A DNA stretch of 64,000 nucleotides from Effrenium voratum (Eukaryota > Sar > Dinophyceae > Suessiales > Symbiodiniaceae): NCBI GenBank assembly GCA_963377175.1, contig CAUJNA010001735.1, positions 906,606-970,605 of the forward strand, read 5' to 3'. The notes under the pieces are model-generated. The model was not told where the DNA came from. It made no database searches and saw only the letters and a program-made list of their open reading frames with translations. The first letter of the stretch is position 1. The number at the start of each line of letters is the position of its first letter. The translations under genes and the position numbers were made by a program. Shown here one piece after another: positions 45,166-56,875 of this stretch.

Positions 45166-45540
45166 ATAAAGCCTAGGAGCTTTATAAGGAGCTTCATAAA
45201 GAAGCTTCATAAGAAGGTTTATAAGAAGCTTTATAGAAGCTTTATAAGCAGCTTTATAAGAAGCTTCATAAGCCGCTTTATAAGAAGCTTCATAAGAAGC
45301 TTTATAAGAAGCTTTTTCAGCAGCTTGAAAAAGAAGCTTTAGAAGAAGCTTTATAAGCAGCTTTATCAAGAAGCTTCATAAGAAGCTTTTTTAAGAAGCT
45401 TTATAAGAAGCGTTGTAAGGAGCTTTGTAAGAAGCTTTGGAAGAAGCTTTGTAAGGAGGTTTATAAGAAGCTTAGAAGAAGCTTTAGAAGAAGCTTTAGA
45501 AGAAGCTTTGTAAGGAGCTTTATAAGGAGCTAGTACTACT
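45166..45540. repeat. 12-bp AAGCTT minisatellite
   Basis: About 30 degenerate copies of a 12-bp unit like gaagctttataa, with the palindromic core AAGCTT in most. It directly abuts the TAC satellite on both sides. The translation KLLIKLL on either strand is a property of the unit. Confidence 0.9.
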
Positions 45541-46600
45541 ACGACGACGACGACTACTACTACTACTGCTACTACTGCTGCTGCTGCTACTACTATTACT
45601 ACAGAATTATCATCCAACACCAATTACCTGTAAAACGATAATGAAGAAAAAACGATAACGGTGTTGAGGGTCAATTAAAAGGTCACGGGGTTTTCTTACA
45701 ACCCCAGGTGGCGATCTCCTTCGTGATTGCAAGCCGTTGGTTTCCTTTGGGCTTCCTACGCTTTGCCAGGTTGGCTTCCTTGCTGTATTTTCAGAATGCT
45801 TTCTCCCAACAGCGTTCGCCATGAAAAGCGTGTCCGGACAGTGCCAGTTTCCTCTGGATGAGGCATAGTTGCAGTCCCCATGTTTCCCCTTTTCCGGGGC
45901 CCGTGCAAGAGCAGCTTTCGAGAGGCTCGGTCTCTGATTGAGCAGCTGGTGCTACTTAGCGGCTGCCGCGAGGCGGGCCATCTCAGGTTGCTTTGCCTGG
46001 CGAAGGGGGGCGTGGTAAGGCCGAATATGGCTCAACCATCTTGGGAAGAGACGAGTTTGGTCGCTTTGGGTTTGTCTCGAAGAACCCTTGTGGGTGATTT
46101 GCCTCAAAGACGTTTGTGGGACTCCTCCACGCCAATTCAAGACACAACCCTAGAAAAGATGCTTGAGGATAACGTGTATACTTACGTGCCTGAAACAAGA
46201 ACAATCTAAACAATGTCATTTGCAACCCGCCTGCACCACAAGATGTTAGGGTCAGCAGGGATGGTCAGAACCTGCAAAAATCATGTCAAGTGGAAGGAAT
46301 CCTGAGGGAAGGCCAGCCCAGTGTCATGGGAACTTTGAATCAATTCTCGTTTCGCCTTGCGCAGGGGCTGAACCAATCTTGGTCCCCGAGCTGCTTGGCA
46401 AAGAGGGCAGATGTCAGACGCCTTGGAAACTGCCTGTGCCACCCTTCGGAACGGTTAAACACCTCACCAAGCTCCTGGGAGCCGGAGAGATTACTATCAG
46501 AACTCTCGGCCTGAGGCAGCAAGACGCTCCTGGAGACCGTAGAGGCCTACCTGGTGGAGGTGGGGCCTTTTGCAGGGTTTCTTCTATCGCGTTGTTGACC
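45541..46600 (+). other. Intergenic region with exon-like pieces
   Basis: After a short GAC/TAC tail (to about 45605) there are two GC3-rich plus segments. One at about 45905-46012 reads SSFREARSLIEQLVLLSGCR. One at about 46528-46577 reads TLLETVEAYLVEVGPFA. Neither is assigned; they could be upstream exons of the glycosyltransferase. Confidence 0.3.
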
Positions 46601-46731
46601 GATGCATGTTCAGCTACGAGTGCCGTGGCAGACAGCACCAAGCCCTTGCCCGCGCCAAAAATCGGGGTCAAGACTCGGGTGCAGTGTCGACCTTTGCAAG
46701 CCACGTGGTACGTAGCATCAGCCAGCACGAG

Positions 46732-48114
46732 ATGGTGCGTGTGGCCGTTTTCAACATGGAGATTGTTGGCACTGTGAACCCAGTGCTCCCGGTGGTCGCA
46801 GAGCTCGTCAAGCAGGGCTGCGAGGTGCGTTACTACTTGTCCAAAGACACTTTCGTGAAGGATGTGACGAACGTAGGAGCCAATGTCTGCATGTTCGACG
46901 AGTACTTCCCACGCTGGGAGGAGCTTTTGCAAGAAGAGGCCACCTGGTTTTCAGCTCACGGATGCCAAGTACCAGAGTGTTCGGAGGATGACATGCCCAT
47001 GCGCATGCTCTTCTACAGCCTGCCTTGTGGTGTTGTCTTGGGCCGCCGGCTATTAGAGACTTGGACGTCCTGGCGTCCGGATGTGGTGCTCTACAACGTG
47101 ATGCAGCTGCATCCGTACCTGGCTGCTTGCAAGCTGGGGATCCCCACCTGCTCATTCTCCACGTACCCAGGGCCAGGCACACCCATGCACCTATATGCGC
47201 TCAAGCCGGAGGAGCGGAAGAAGTTGGACCTATCTTTGCCACAGCACCCTGGCTTGCGGCCTGTCAACGAGATTGCCAAGGACTTGTTCAACGTGGATGT
47301 CTTCGAGTCACAGTTGTTGGGCCGGTTTTTCAGCCCGGACCGGAACATCGTGTTCTCCATCCCAGAGCTGCAGGGCATCGTCGCGCAGCACCAGCAGAAG
47401 CTTCTGGACAGCTCCTCGTTTTGCTGGGTGGGCGCTACGGACCACTTGATTTCCTCGGTGCCCCGCGTGGCATCGGCCATCGCGTCGGGGGACGAGTGGC
47501 GAAGGGTGCCCGGAGTAAAGCTGATCCTGGTGTCTCTGGGCACCATCACGGTGGAGAGCCGCTGGGAGGCGGCTGAGCACGTGTCCTCGTTGGGAATGAT
47601 CAATGGCCGCCAGTTCAGCCAACGGCTTTGGAGCGAAATCATCGAGTCTTTTGGTGGCAGGTCCGACGTGCGGGTGGTTTTGTCGGTGGGCGCTAAGGAG
47701 GAGGCCATGGAGATGCTTGGCGAGCTTCCAGCAAATGTGGTGGCAAGGCGATATGTGGACCAGGTGGCTGCACTGAGCCACGCTGATGTCTTCGTCACGC
47801 ATGGGGGCTTCAACAGCGTCAAGGAGGCCATTCTTTTGGCCGTGCCTATGGTGGTGGTGCCCTTTTGCGTGGATCAGCCGACCAACGGGGAGGCCATCCA
47901 GCGCCAAAACGCCGGGCTGTGCTTCCCGGATCTGCTGGCCACTCCCCGCGGCGAGATCACCGCGGCGATCCGGGCGCTGTTTTGCGGCGAGTTCCGGAGC
48001 CGCGCGGCCGCCCTGGGCGACAAACTCCGCGGGGCCGGCGGCGCGAAGGCGGCGGCCGACGCTTGCCTCTCCCTCGAGCGCGAGACATGTCGGGCTAGTG
48101 CCGGTGGAGCGTGA
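46732..48114 (+). CDS. GT1-family (UDP-glycosyltransferase/MGT-like) glycosyltransferase, 460 aa
   Basis: Transfers a sugar from a nucleotide-sugar donor to a small acceptor. GT-B fold. The N-terminus (AVFNMEIVGTVNPVLPVVAE, then LVKQGCEVRYY) matches the first beta-alpha unit of the macrolide glycosyltransferase-like group. The C-terminal donor site is well preserved: VVARRYVDQVAALSHADVFV, then THGGFNSVKEAI (about residues 356-367), then PMVVVPFCVDQPTNGEAIQR. Length suits the family. The ATG at 46732 follows an AG-rich region and starts exactly at the family N-terminus; the frame is open further upstream to about 46570 without homology. The usual GHVNP motif reads GTVNP (Thr14, codon 46771-46773), and the position before Gly is Val, so neither common catalytic histidine is present. 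Single exon, unlike its neighbours. The substrate is unknown. Confidence 0.85.
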   Translation: MVRVAVFNMEIVGTVNPVLPVVAELVKQGCEVRYYLSKDTFVKDVTNVGANVCMFDEYFPRWEELLQEEATWFSAHGCQVPECSEDDMPMRMLFYSLPCGVVLGRRLLETWTSWRPDVVLYNVMQLHPYLAACKLGIPTCSFSTYPGPGTPMHLYALKPEERKKLDLSLPQHPGLRPVNEIAKDLFNVDVFESQLLGRFFSPDRNIVFSIPELQGIVAQHQQKLLDSSSFCWVGATDHLISSVPRVASAIASGDEWRRVPGVKLILVSLGTITVESRWEAAEHVSSLGMINGRQFSQRLWSEIIESFGGRSDVRVVLSVGAKEEAMEMLGELPANVVARRYVDQVAALSHADVFVTHGGFNSVKEAILLAVPMVVVPFCVDQPTNGEAIQRQNAGLCFPDLLATPRGEITAAIRALFCGEFRSRAAALGDKLRGAGGAKAAADACLSLERETCRASAGGA

Positions 48115-49980
48115 TGGCTGTGAAATTCTGGGCCCTTCCGAAAGGAGAGGCAGACTAGTCGGATTGGTAGATTTGTAAAGTTTTGTGACGCACATGCACA
48201 ATTGCAGTTGTAAAGTCCTTGCTCGACTGGCAGCAGCGCTCTTTGGTCCAGAGAAGTTGGAATGTACAGGCTGCCAGTTGTCATGCAAACTTTTGCACAG
48301 GCCATTTGTCGCAATTCCATCGGCCTGTTCATTACGGCTTGGCTTGAGCTGAAACAACGGCACAAGCCTGCATGGTCCGTGCACTATTCGATTGGCACCG
48401 CACGGTTCGGTTACCTCTCAACACCACAGCCACGCCCCATTTAATCCAAGACAACGAGGGCCCTTTTTAGCAACGCAGGACTTGCAGAATCTGGGCAAGT
48501 CGGAGCCTTGGTGTGGATGGTTCGACTGCAAAAACAGCGACGGTGCACAGTTGGCTGTGCGTGTGGTGAGGGACATGGGGCTCAAGGCGAAGCCTGTCTC
48601 GTCTGTCTGGCATTCACCTAAATCATTGAGTCGTCCCAAAGATTCCACCCAAGGGAACCGAGCGCTTGCTGTATCTTGCTGTCATCTATCGCTTGAGATG
48701 GGGAGGTCTTCGAATCCACTTCCCGTGCACTGGTAGAAAATGCCAAAAAGTATTTTAAAAAAGCTCTTCTACATCGGACATGGTCGCGGAGACTTGTCTT
48801 TCAACCTTGAGAAAGGTGATGCGGCAACTGCCTGCGGAATCCGGAGCACAACTGCAGACTACAACATCACCATGGTTTTTGCTTGCTGCAACACAGCAGA
48901 ACATGGAGTGTAGTGTCGCCGAATGAAGGCTTACAGCAAACCATGCCGCTAACTTCAGCTATCGGACCGGATTGATGCGCTTACCGGTATACAAGGAGCA
49001 AAAACTCAAGCCGGCCAATGACACGTATCCGTCCCTTTGGTGTGGACTGGACTAGAGACCTGTTTCAGACCCGGAAAAGCCCTTGTAAGGAAAGAAAGCA
49101 GGACATGCATCTTTGTCAGTGGCAATGGTTGCTTGCATTCTGAACACAACAACTACTTTGGGCTTGAACTTTCGAGCAACGTGGTCCCGGGCTGGAGCCG
49201 TAAAACACTGGGCTGGTGATACCGTTGACGGTTACGGCTAATGTTGCAAGTGGAACAAAGAGAATCTATGACTATGCTTATTGTTCGTATATTCTGTATG
49301 GCTTTGAGCAGGTTCTGGCGTTGCTGGGCTGGTGCTGTTGGAAATTCTGCCGAGCGCCGCGTGGTGCTTGGGCAAACCTGGTTTCACGGAAGGAACTTTG
49401 CCATGCGTCGCGAACGCTCGCCTCAGAGGGCCCAGATGGAGACTTAGGTCTGGCCTCCTTCCAGACCGAGGCTGGGACGCCGCCGCTCGCCGCCTTTGCA
49501 GTCTCAGTCTCGCACGCTCGCTTTCTCCGATGCAATTGCAGCTTTGGGCTCAAAGATCTTCAATGAAGCAAAGGCGCTGATTGGGCAGCCTTGCGGATTA
49601 TGGAGGAGCTCATAGCTAGATGTCTGGTTTTGACGTTTCAATCAGAAATGTGGCAGTGTCGACATTGTGGGCCCCCCATCCCAGTCTCTAGGACCGTTTG
49701 AAGAACTTTGTCCAAAAAGATTAATAGGTTTTGGCCTGTGACTCGCTTGCTTCGAGCCAAAGCTTCAAAGGATGCCTCAGCTCCGCTGGCGCAAGGGCCG
49801 AAGAGGACGCAGGGCAGGGCAGTCGGGTACGCTCCTTTGCAATCAGGGGTCAATTCAGATCAGTGGCCGTTTCCCTTGTTTGGTCCGTTCCCCCAAAATG
49901 GTCAACCTAATCACATCCCCACTTTGGAAGCATTCAAGTGGCGGATGCAAACTCTGGGCTTCGCGACCTGCGCCCGCTCA
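48115..49980. other. Intergenic region
   Basis: No gene can be firmly supported. Weak plus-strand coding-like pieces lie at about 48490-48600 (SEPWCGWFDCKNSDGAQLAV) and 49390-49560 (HASRTLASEGPDGDLGLASF). The latter might be a 5' exon of the transporter. Confidence 0.3.
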
Positions 49981-49985
49981 GACAG

Positions 49986-51825
49986 AGTTTCGACAGGAAC
50001 AAGCTCTTTGGAGTTTGCTCCTTCATCCTGGTGGTCGAGATGTGCGAGAGGCTTTGCTACTACACGCTGCAAGGTGCGTGATTTGGGATTCGGGGTTGTC
50101 TCAAAGTAGGGCTTCCGACCTCCCAAAATGGCTCATTGTCTAATGGTTCGAAGGGTATAAAATGGGTACTATGACAAAAAAGACCCGTTCGCGCTCGCAG
50201 GCTCCCAGCGAAATTTCCTAGAGGATGCTGGTCCTGGTGGGCAAGGCCATTGGGTGAACGGATGTCAGGTTTTGTGCTTTAGATTGCGCCCGCCTAGCGC
50301 ACGTGCCAGGGACCCGTGGCATGCAGGCCGCGAAGCTGCAATAGAGTGCTGGAAGTCTTTGACCTTTCTTTTTAGTTCGCGGGAGAGGCTCCGAAAAGAG
50401 ATTTAGAGCTTTGGAGTCGAGTGAAAGAAGGCTTCCGCTGCATTCTCGGTGTCGGCCTGCTGGTCAATGATGTCATATCTCTCCTGCTTGCTGGGTGGAT
50501 ATTTGGCGGACAACCGCTTGGGCCGCTACAGGTAGGGGCGAGCCATTGCTTGTGTGCATGTTTGGTGTCACATGTCACGCTCCTCCAACGATAGAGTATA
50601 GAAGAGCTGGCAGTGCTTTTGTAAAACTGCGGCATTCGAAAGGGCTTCCTGTTCGCTTCCACTTCTGGATTATAGCTTGCGAGAGCATGACGGTGTGTAA
50701 TCGATGCAGGACCATCCTATATTTTGCCGGTGTCTACGTACTTGGCGTGGCAATTGTGGCGCTTTCGGCAGTGCCAGCGATAATGGCAACAGATGCCAGC
50801 GTACCTCTATACTTGTCGCGTGGCACAATCTCACATTGTTCAGCTTCTGCATGTGCCCATGCCCATGGGATGTCGGATGTTGAGCTTCGCTGAACGAAGG
50901 TTTGGTGCCTTTGTGTTCGTCGCTCTGGGAACTGGGGCCATCAAGCCCAATGTCATGAATTTCGGCGCGGATCAGTACGATGTGCAGGCTTGACTTGAGT
51001 CATTGAGGGCCCGCTGTGCGAGTCTATCCGCAGCAAGCCCCAGGATGCGGAAGAGCGAGCGCAGCAAAAGACGTTTTTCTCTTACTTCTACCTCACAATC
51101 AACATAGGCCGAGCTTTGCGCTTTGTGCAATTGCAATTGTTTGGCGCTCCTTCCTTGCGACGGGCTGTCACTGGAAGTTCCAGGGATTTGCTCCAGGTGT
51201 CGTGTTTGCCATGGGCTTCACAGTGAACTTGGCCACCAGTGGGAGTACGACGGCCTCTGCAGGTAGTGGACACCTGGACATTTTATCAGGAAAGTTTCAA
51301 TGGGGAAGCGACCGTAACAAAACAGGAGTTTGACCAGAGGTTGGCCTCGCACGTGGATTGTGTTAGAGGTTCTCACCCTTCCCATCGGCACAATTCGACC
51401 GGTCCTGAGGATATGTCAAGGCCTTCTGCATCGCCGCTTGCGCAATGTTCACGGCGTTGTGTTGCTTTGCATTGGGCACACCCAGGTGCCATGGCCGCCA
51501 AGAGAAAGCAAACGCATTTAATTGGTGTACATAAGACATCATGTTCTCTTGTCACTTGTTTCAGTGGTTGAGTGAGGTATGTTGGCAAGGGCCGAGCGCA
51601 ACGCCGGCCCATGGTCAGCATCATTTGGAAGCACCTGCAGATGTCAGGAACGACCAGCGCTAAGTTGAGCGCCCCGCGGATTCGATTATCGTGTCAAGAC
51701 TGAGAGACCCCTGAAATTTGTTCTGCTCCGCTTAGCACAGGTTTTCGCATGGGCGCTGATTCCTGTCTACATGGCCACCATCCTTGCTGGATCCTTCCTG
51801 GGAAGCTTTCCAACGCTGCTTGACG
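49986..51825 (+). CDS. POT/PTR2 (SLC15/NPF) proton-coupled peptide transporter, multi-exon, 3' part incomplete
   Basis: Integral membrane symporter for di/tripeptides or related solutes. Exons that join in frame: about 49986-50073, 50201-50268, 50431-50531, 50710-50814, 50900-50987, 51023-51107. They give SFILVVEMCERLCYYTLQ, which contains the proton-coupling ExxERxxYY motif; CLLGGYLADNRLGRYRTILY, the PTR signature around the second and third helices; VALGTGAIKPNVMNFGADQY; and QQKTFFSYFYLTINIG. Donors are GT except GC at 50988 (gcttga) and 51108 (gccgag). A possible later exon at 51741-51825 (FAWALIPVYMATILAGSFLG) follows cttagcacag and looks like a transmembrane helix, but its phase to the preceding exon is not established. 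Roughly half of a normal 12-helix POT is recovered, so exons are missing between 51108 and 51740 and beyond 51825, or the gene is broken. Confidence 0.85.
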
Positions 51826-52980
51826 GTCCCAAAGATGGGACCCGAAAAGGTCTTTGGAAATTTGGGTGTATCTGTTTTGTGGTTTAAGGAGAACATCAAC
51901 ACGAACACCCACCATATTCGGGGGTCCCCTAAACACCAGGCAGGCCCATTTCCCATTTCCTGCCCGCCATTTGCTTGCCAAAAACCGATCAATGGGTGAG
52001 AAGGGAGAACACGACCCAAGGGTAACCTTGCGGTCCATTGGTGGAGACAGCACAATGAGCAGAGAACCACCTCGTGTTTTTTTCGAGCTTGGTGGTCGGG
52101 ATGGTCATCTTGGGATTGTAGGCAAGCCTTAGGGTTCCTAAAGGACCCAGGAGCAGTTTTGACAATGGCACAATGCTTCTTAGTGTCACGGTGCATGAAC
52201 CAACTTCTGAAGGTGCATTTCGGCCTGGAGCCGGCCGTTGTTCATGCCATTTCTCCTCACCATGTTTCTCTTGTGGGATGAGGGCATTGTTTCACTTTTG
52301 CGCCGAACGACTCTGCGAGAAATGCATCAACCAGTAAGCCCGAAATCGTTGGCTTGGGCGACATCCAATGGCAACCGAGTGCCAAGATTTGCTTCTGAAG
52401 TTGCGCTGTCATTTGCCCATAGGCCCATAGGATTGAATATGGGGTGCTTCCAATAGTAGGAGTCGATGCCCAAAATGGCCTCAGGGAGTCCTTTCCAGGT
52501 GACCTCCAAAGGCCAGAGGATGGCACACCTGGCCTGTGTATTTGGTTGTGTTTGCATTTTGGGGGACCCCCCAAAATGGTGGTTTCCCTTTTCTATGGGG
52601 TCTCTGCACAGGTAGGCTTTGCGGCGCTCCGGGGTGGGTTGGGGGCAGCTTTCAAGGAGGGTTCCGGAAGGTTGTAGGGGTTCCGGAACTGTTGGGGATA
52701 CCACCCGGGCTTAAGTGTGTCCTTTACGCCAACCCCAAAAGGGGTACACCAAAGAAAGACACACCCACTACTCCCGAGGTGTGGAGACCACAATAAGCCC
52801 GGCTATATGTTGGATATATAACAAAAATATATTAGCATATATTAGCTTTCTGCGCTTCAACACGGATGAATCAAAATGATGCAGTCGTGAACCTGGCACG
52901 CGTTGCGTTGCTGCACGTGTGTTGCTGGCGTGCTTCGCGGTTCAGCACCGTGCCAGAACTGAGGTTGCGCAAGCGCGCGG
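51826..52980. other. Intron-like or intergenic DNA
   Basis: Filled with cccccaaaatggtgg and aaaaggggtacacc motifs seen elsewhere in introns. A possible small terminal exon at about 52612-52676 (VGFAALRGGLGAAFKEGSGR) follows ctctgcacag; it is unassigned. Confidence 0.35.
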
Positions 52981-52989
52981 TCACGCGGG

Positions 52990-55590
52990 CAGCTCAGACA
53001 CACGTGTCCAATTCAGACACACATGTGTGCACACGTGGAACACACATATGTACACGACTGAAGCAGTACACGCGGCACGCGCAGATGTGCACCCGTGAGC
53101 GCACACACACACACACTCGGTTGCTTTCTGCTCCCCTGCCAAAAGTTTAGCTATTAGTGGTTTAATGGAAAACCCATTAGTTGGCAAAAGTTTAAGTCCT
53201 AACATCCATACCAAAGTACATTCACCTGCGGCACACGCATAAATGCGTTGAGCTGGAAAACAAACATGTGCTTCTTGGAAAGCACACACGCACATGTGTA
53301 CACAGGGAACACACATATGTGTTCACCTACGACACGCTAATGTGTTCACGTGGAACGCACATGTGTCCATTTCAGACACACACGTGTGTTCACGTGGAAA
53401 TCACATGTTTTCACCTGGAACACAATCACGGGCAATTAAAGCACATGTGTGTACACGTGAGACACTGGAACACAAATATGTGTCCAGGATCACCGCGTGT
53501 GCGATAAAAGCGCACGTGTGTGTACACGTGGAACACACATATGCGCACACGTGAGCGAACATACACGCTCACCTAAAGCGCACACACATGCGCGCACCTC
53601 GAAAACAATCATGCGTTTTCTTGAGCACATCCATGCGCGCACCTCCAGAGCAATTATGCCGTCAGATTCCAAAAAAAAAGGTCACCTAGAACATACTAAT
53701 GTGTTCACGTGGAACACACATCTGTTAACCCGGAACAAAAACACGTGCCGAGTTGGAACACACATGTGCGTACACGTGGAACACACACATGTGGACACGT
53801 GAACACACATATGTGTACACGTGAACACACATACATGCAGACACACACACACGTGTTCATCTGATAACAAACATGTGTTCACCCCGAACGCAAGCACGTG
53901 TCCAATTGGAGCACACATGTCACACACACATATATGTGCACCCGGAACACGCACACGAGTGTTCATCTGAAAATGTTCACCTGGAACACAAACACGTGTC
54001 CAATTGGAACACACATGTGTACACGTGAACACACATATGTGTGCAGGTGGGAGACACAAATGTGCACACGTGAACGCACACACACACGCACATCTGCACA
54101 CGTGAAACACACACATGTGCGCTGCACACGTGAACGCAACACACACACACACACCTTGATGCGCGCGCGGAAAACACAGACACACACACACGAGTGTTCA
54201 TCTGATAACAAACATGTGTTCTCCCGGAACGCAAACACGTGTCCAATTGGAAGACACATGTGTGTACACGTGAACACGCATATGTGTACACGCGGAACAC
54301 ACTTTCGCGTACACGTGAACACACACACACATATATGCGCACCCGGAACACACACACGAGTGTTCATCTGAAAACAACCATGTGTTCACCTGGAACACAA
54401 ACACGTGTCCAATTGGAACACACATGTGTACACGTGAACACACATATGTGTACAGGTGGGAGACACAAATGTGCGCACGTGAACGCACACACACACACAT
54501 CTGCACACGTGAAACACACATGTGCGCTGCGCACGTGAACGCAAGACACACACACATTGATGCGCGCGTGCGGAAAACACAGACACACACACACGAGTGT
54601 TCATCTGATAACAAACACGCGTTCTCCTGGAACACAAACACGTGTCTACTTGGAACACAGAAGTGTGTAGACGTGTGCACGTGGAACACACACATATGTG
54701 TACACGTGCGCAGCGCCCGGAGCACAGACACACACACACACGTGCGTTCATCTGAAAAGAAACATGTATTCATCTGAAACACAAACACGTGTCCACTTGG
54801 AACACACGTGTGTGCACACGTGAACACACAAATGTGCACACGTGGAACACACATATGTGCACAAATGAACACACATACATGTGCGCACGGAGCAGCACAC
54901 CCACACGTGTTCATCTGATAACAAACATGTGTTCTCCTGGAACACAAACACGTGTCCAGGTGGATCGCGCATGTGCGCACTCGTGAACACACAAACGCGT
55001 ACATGTGTACACGTGAACACACATACATGTGCACGTGGAGCAGGCACACACACGTGTTCATTTGATAACGAACATGCGTTCTCTGGAAAACATACACGTG
55101 TCTGATAGGAAGACACATGTGTGTACACGTGCAATTGCATATGTGCACACGTGACGTGAACACACATATGCGTGCGTGTTACACACATATAAGCGTACAC
55201 GCGAACACACACACACACATATATGCGCACCCGGAACACGCACACACACACACACACACGCGCGCTCATCTAATAACAAACATGTGTTCCTGGAACACAC
55301 ACGCGTACACCTGGAACACAGAGGTTTGTATGTCTGGAAAGCACATTTCTGTTCACCTGCAACACACATTTGTGGTCACCTGGAACCCTACATGTGCTTA
55401 CTTGGAACAGGCAGTTGTGTTCACGTGTAACACTGGCGCAGACCTGGATCACACAAACATGTTTGACCAGAATAAACTTCTGTGTTGACTTGTAGCACAC
55501 ATATGTGTACACATGGAACACACGTATGTGCACATGTGGAGAGACATGTGCAACACAAATGTGCAACACACATGCGTTCACCTGGGCAAC
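52990..55590. repeat. ACACGTGT-type alternating purine-pyrimidine satellite
   Basis: About 2.6 kb of degenerate repeats of roughly 18-24 bp built from gaacacacatatgtg and acacgtg blocks, such as cacgtggaacacacat. The palindromes CACGTG, ACATGT and ATATGTGT recur throughout. A larger unit of about 360-400 bp is also visible (for example gagtgttcatctgataacaa at 54203 and 54595). Decayed copies continue to about 56290. Long antisense open frames are Cys/His/Val-rich products of the repeat and are not genes. Confidence 0.9.
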
Positions 55591-56290
55591 AAAATTCGCC
55601 CGTACGCTCGGCACAAGGCCTCCTTGCCTTCCTGGGCCGTGTTTTCTCCCCTTTGTCCAGCAAATCGCGTCCCATGGTAATTACACGCGAGGAAAGCGGA
55701 AGCAAATTTGGATTGAGGCGTATCTGGGACCCGGTCACAACTGACCACTGTGCAAGCGCCTTGCTAGCGCGCGGCTAGCGCGGGTTCGCCGAATTTTTTG
55801 GAGTCACGGCAACCATCTGTGTGGGGTTTGACGCTTAAGATGAAGGTAAACGTGCGGCCTGGCTTCTTCGTACTAAGTAAGAGCTGCAACATTACAGCCT
55901 TGAATGCCACACAAAGCTCATCGCGGCAACCCCCGCGCCAACTAGTGGAAACCAAGATTACCAAAGACCTGAGCGCAAACCAAGCGCCATCCTAGCGCCT
56001 CCAGCAGGAAGCGGGCAATCCATTGGTACTTGCAGGACTCCGCTTTGTGACTGCGACAGTGGCCTTTGTAGACTCAGCTCCCTTACTACGAATTTTTGAC
56101 CGGATCGCATATGTGTTCTATCAGAACAATCGCATGCCTTCACCTGGAACACAAACATGTGCTCACGTGGAACACAGTCGTGCAGTCGCATGCAAAAAGT
56201 GCGTGAACACTTGCAACGCGTCGATGTGGTCGGCCGGAACGCACCAAGAACACACAATCATTCACCCGAAGCACTCACGCTGCCTGTGGC

Positions 56291-56690
56291 AAGATCAAGA
56301 GCGGAGACACATGAACCCGTCCACCAAGAGAGCCGTGCAGGCATCCAGGCTGGGAGACATCGGGAGACAAATGAACATGGTCGTTTCAATGTGACGACCG
56401 AGAACCGTATCGAACCGCTACCGTATCGTATCGAACCGATGGCGGCGGAATCGAGTCGCGCCGAACCGAACCCAAAGTTCGGGAACACCGAGGCAAATCG
56501 AAAATTCAGACCCTATCTTACCCTTGCCAGAAGTCGAACTGAGTTGGCTAGGGCCAAACAGATTAATTTTGACACAGCCCCCGAGGAAATTGAATGAGAC
56601 TTCAAGGCCGTGGCGTGTTGTTGCTGTCGTGTCTGTTGCTGTGAGCGGCTTCCTGGTGAATCCGTCAAGACAATTAGCGGGGGCAAGACA
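56291..56690. other. Non-coding stretch with a CGAACCG-type short repeat
   Basis: Contains cgaaccgtatcgaaccg repeats at about 56398-56470. No supported gene. Confidence 0.4.
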
Positions 56691-56875
56691 ATTTTTACCG
56701 TGAAAGTTAATTTTTACCGTGGGCAGTTTTTTTTACCGTTGCCGTTGCCGTTGCCGTGAAAAGTTATTTTTTTAGCGGGGGAATTGCCGTGACTGTTGCC
56801 GTGAAAAGTTGCCGTTGCCGTTGCCGTTGCCGTGAAATATTGCCGTTGCCGTTGCCGCGTTTTGTGGGTTTCAGC
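56691..56875. repeat. TGCCGT minisatellite
   Basis: Repeats of gttgccgttgccgtgaaaag and tttttaccg; the hexamer core is TGCCGT. Confidence 0.85.

Noticed and set aside
44542..45369. 275-codon frame across the TAC and AAGCTT satellites
   Set aside because: Poly-Val, poly-Ser and KLLIKLL are repeat artefacts.
46013..46036. Possible relict dinoflagellate spliced leader (aaggccgaatatggctcaac)
   Set aside because: Only the central ATGGCTCAA-like part resembles the leader; too many mismatches, and there is no adjacent intronless gene.
54198..55163. 321-codon Cys/His-rich antisense frame in the satellite
   Set aside because: Every frame of the ACACGTGT repeat is open in places; the protein is a direct translation of the repeat.
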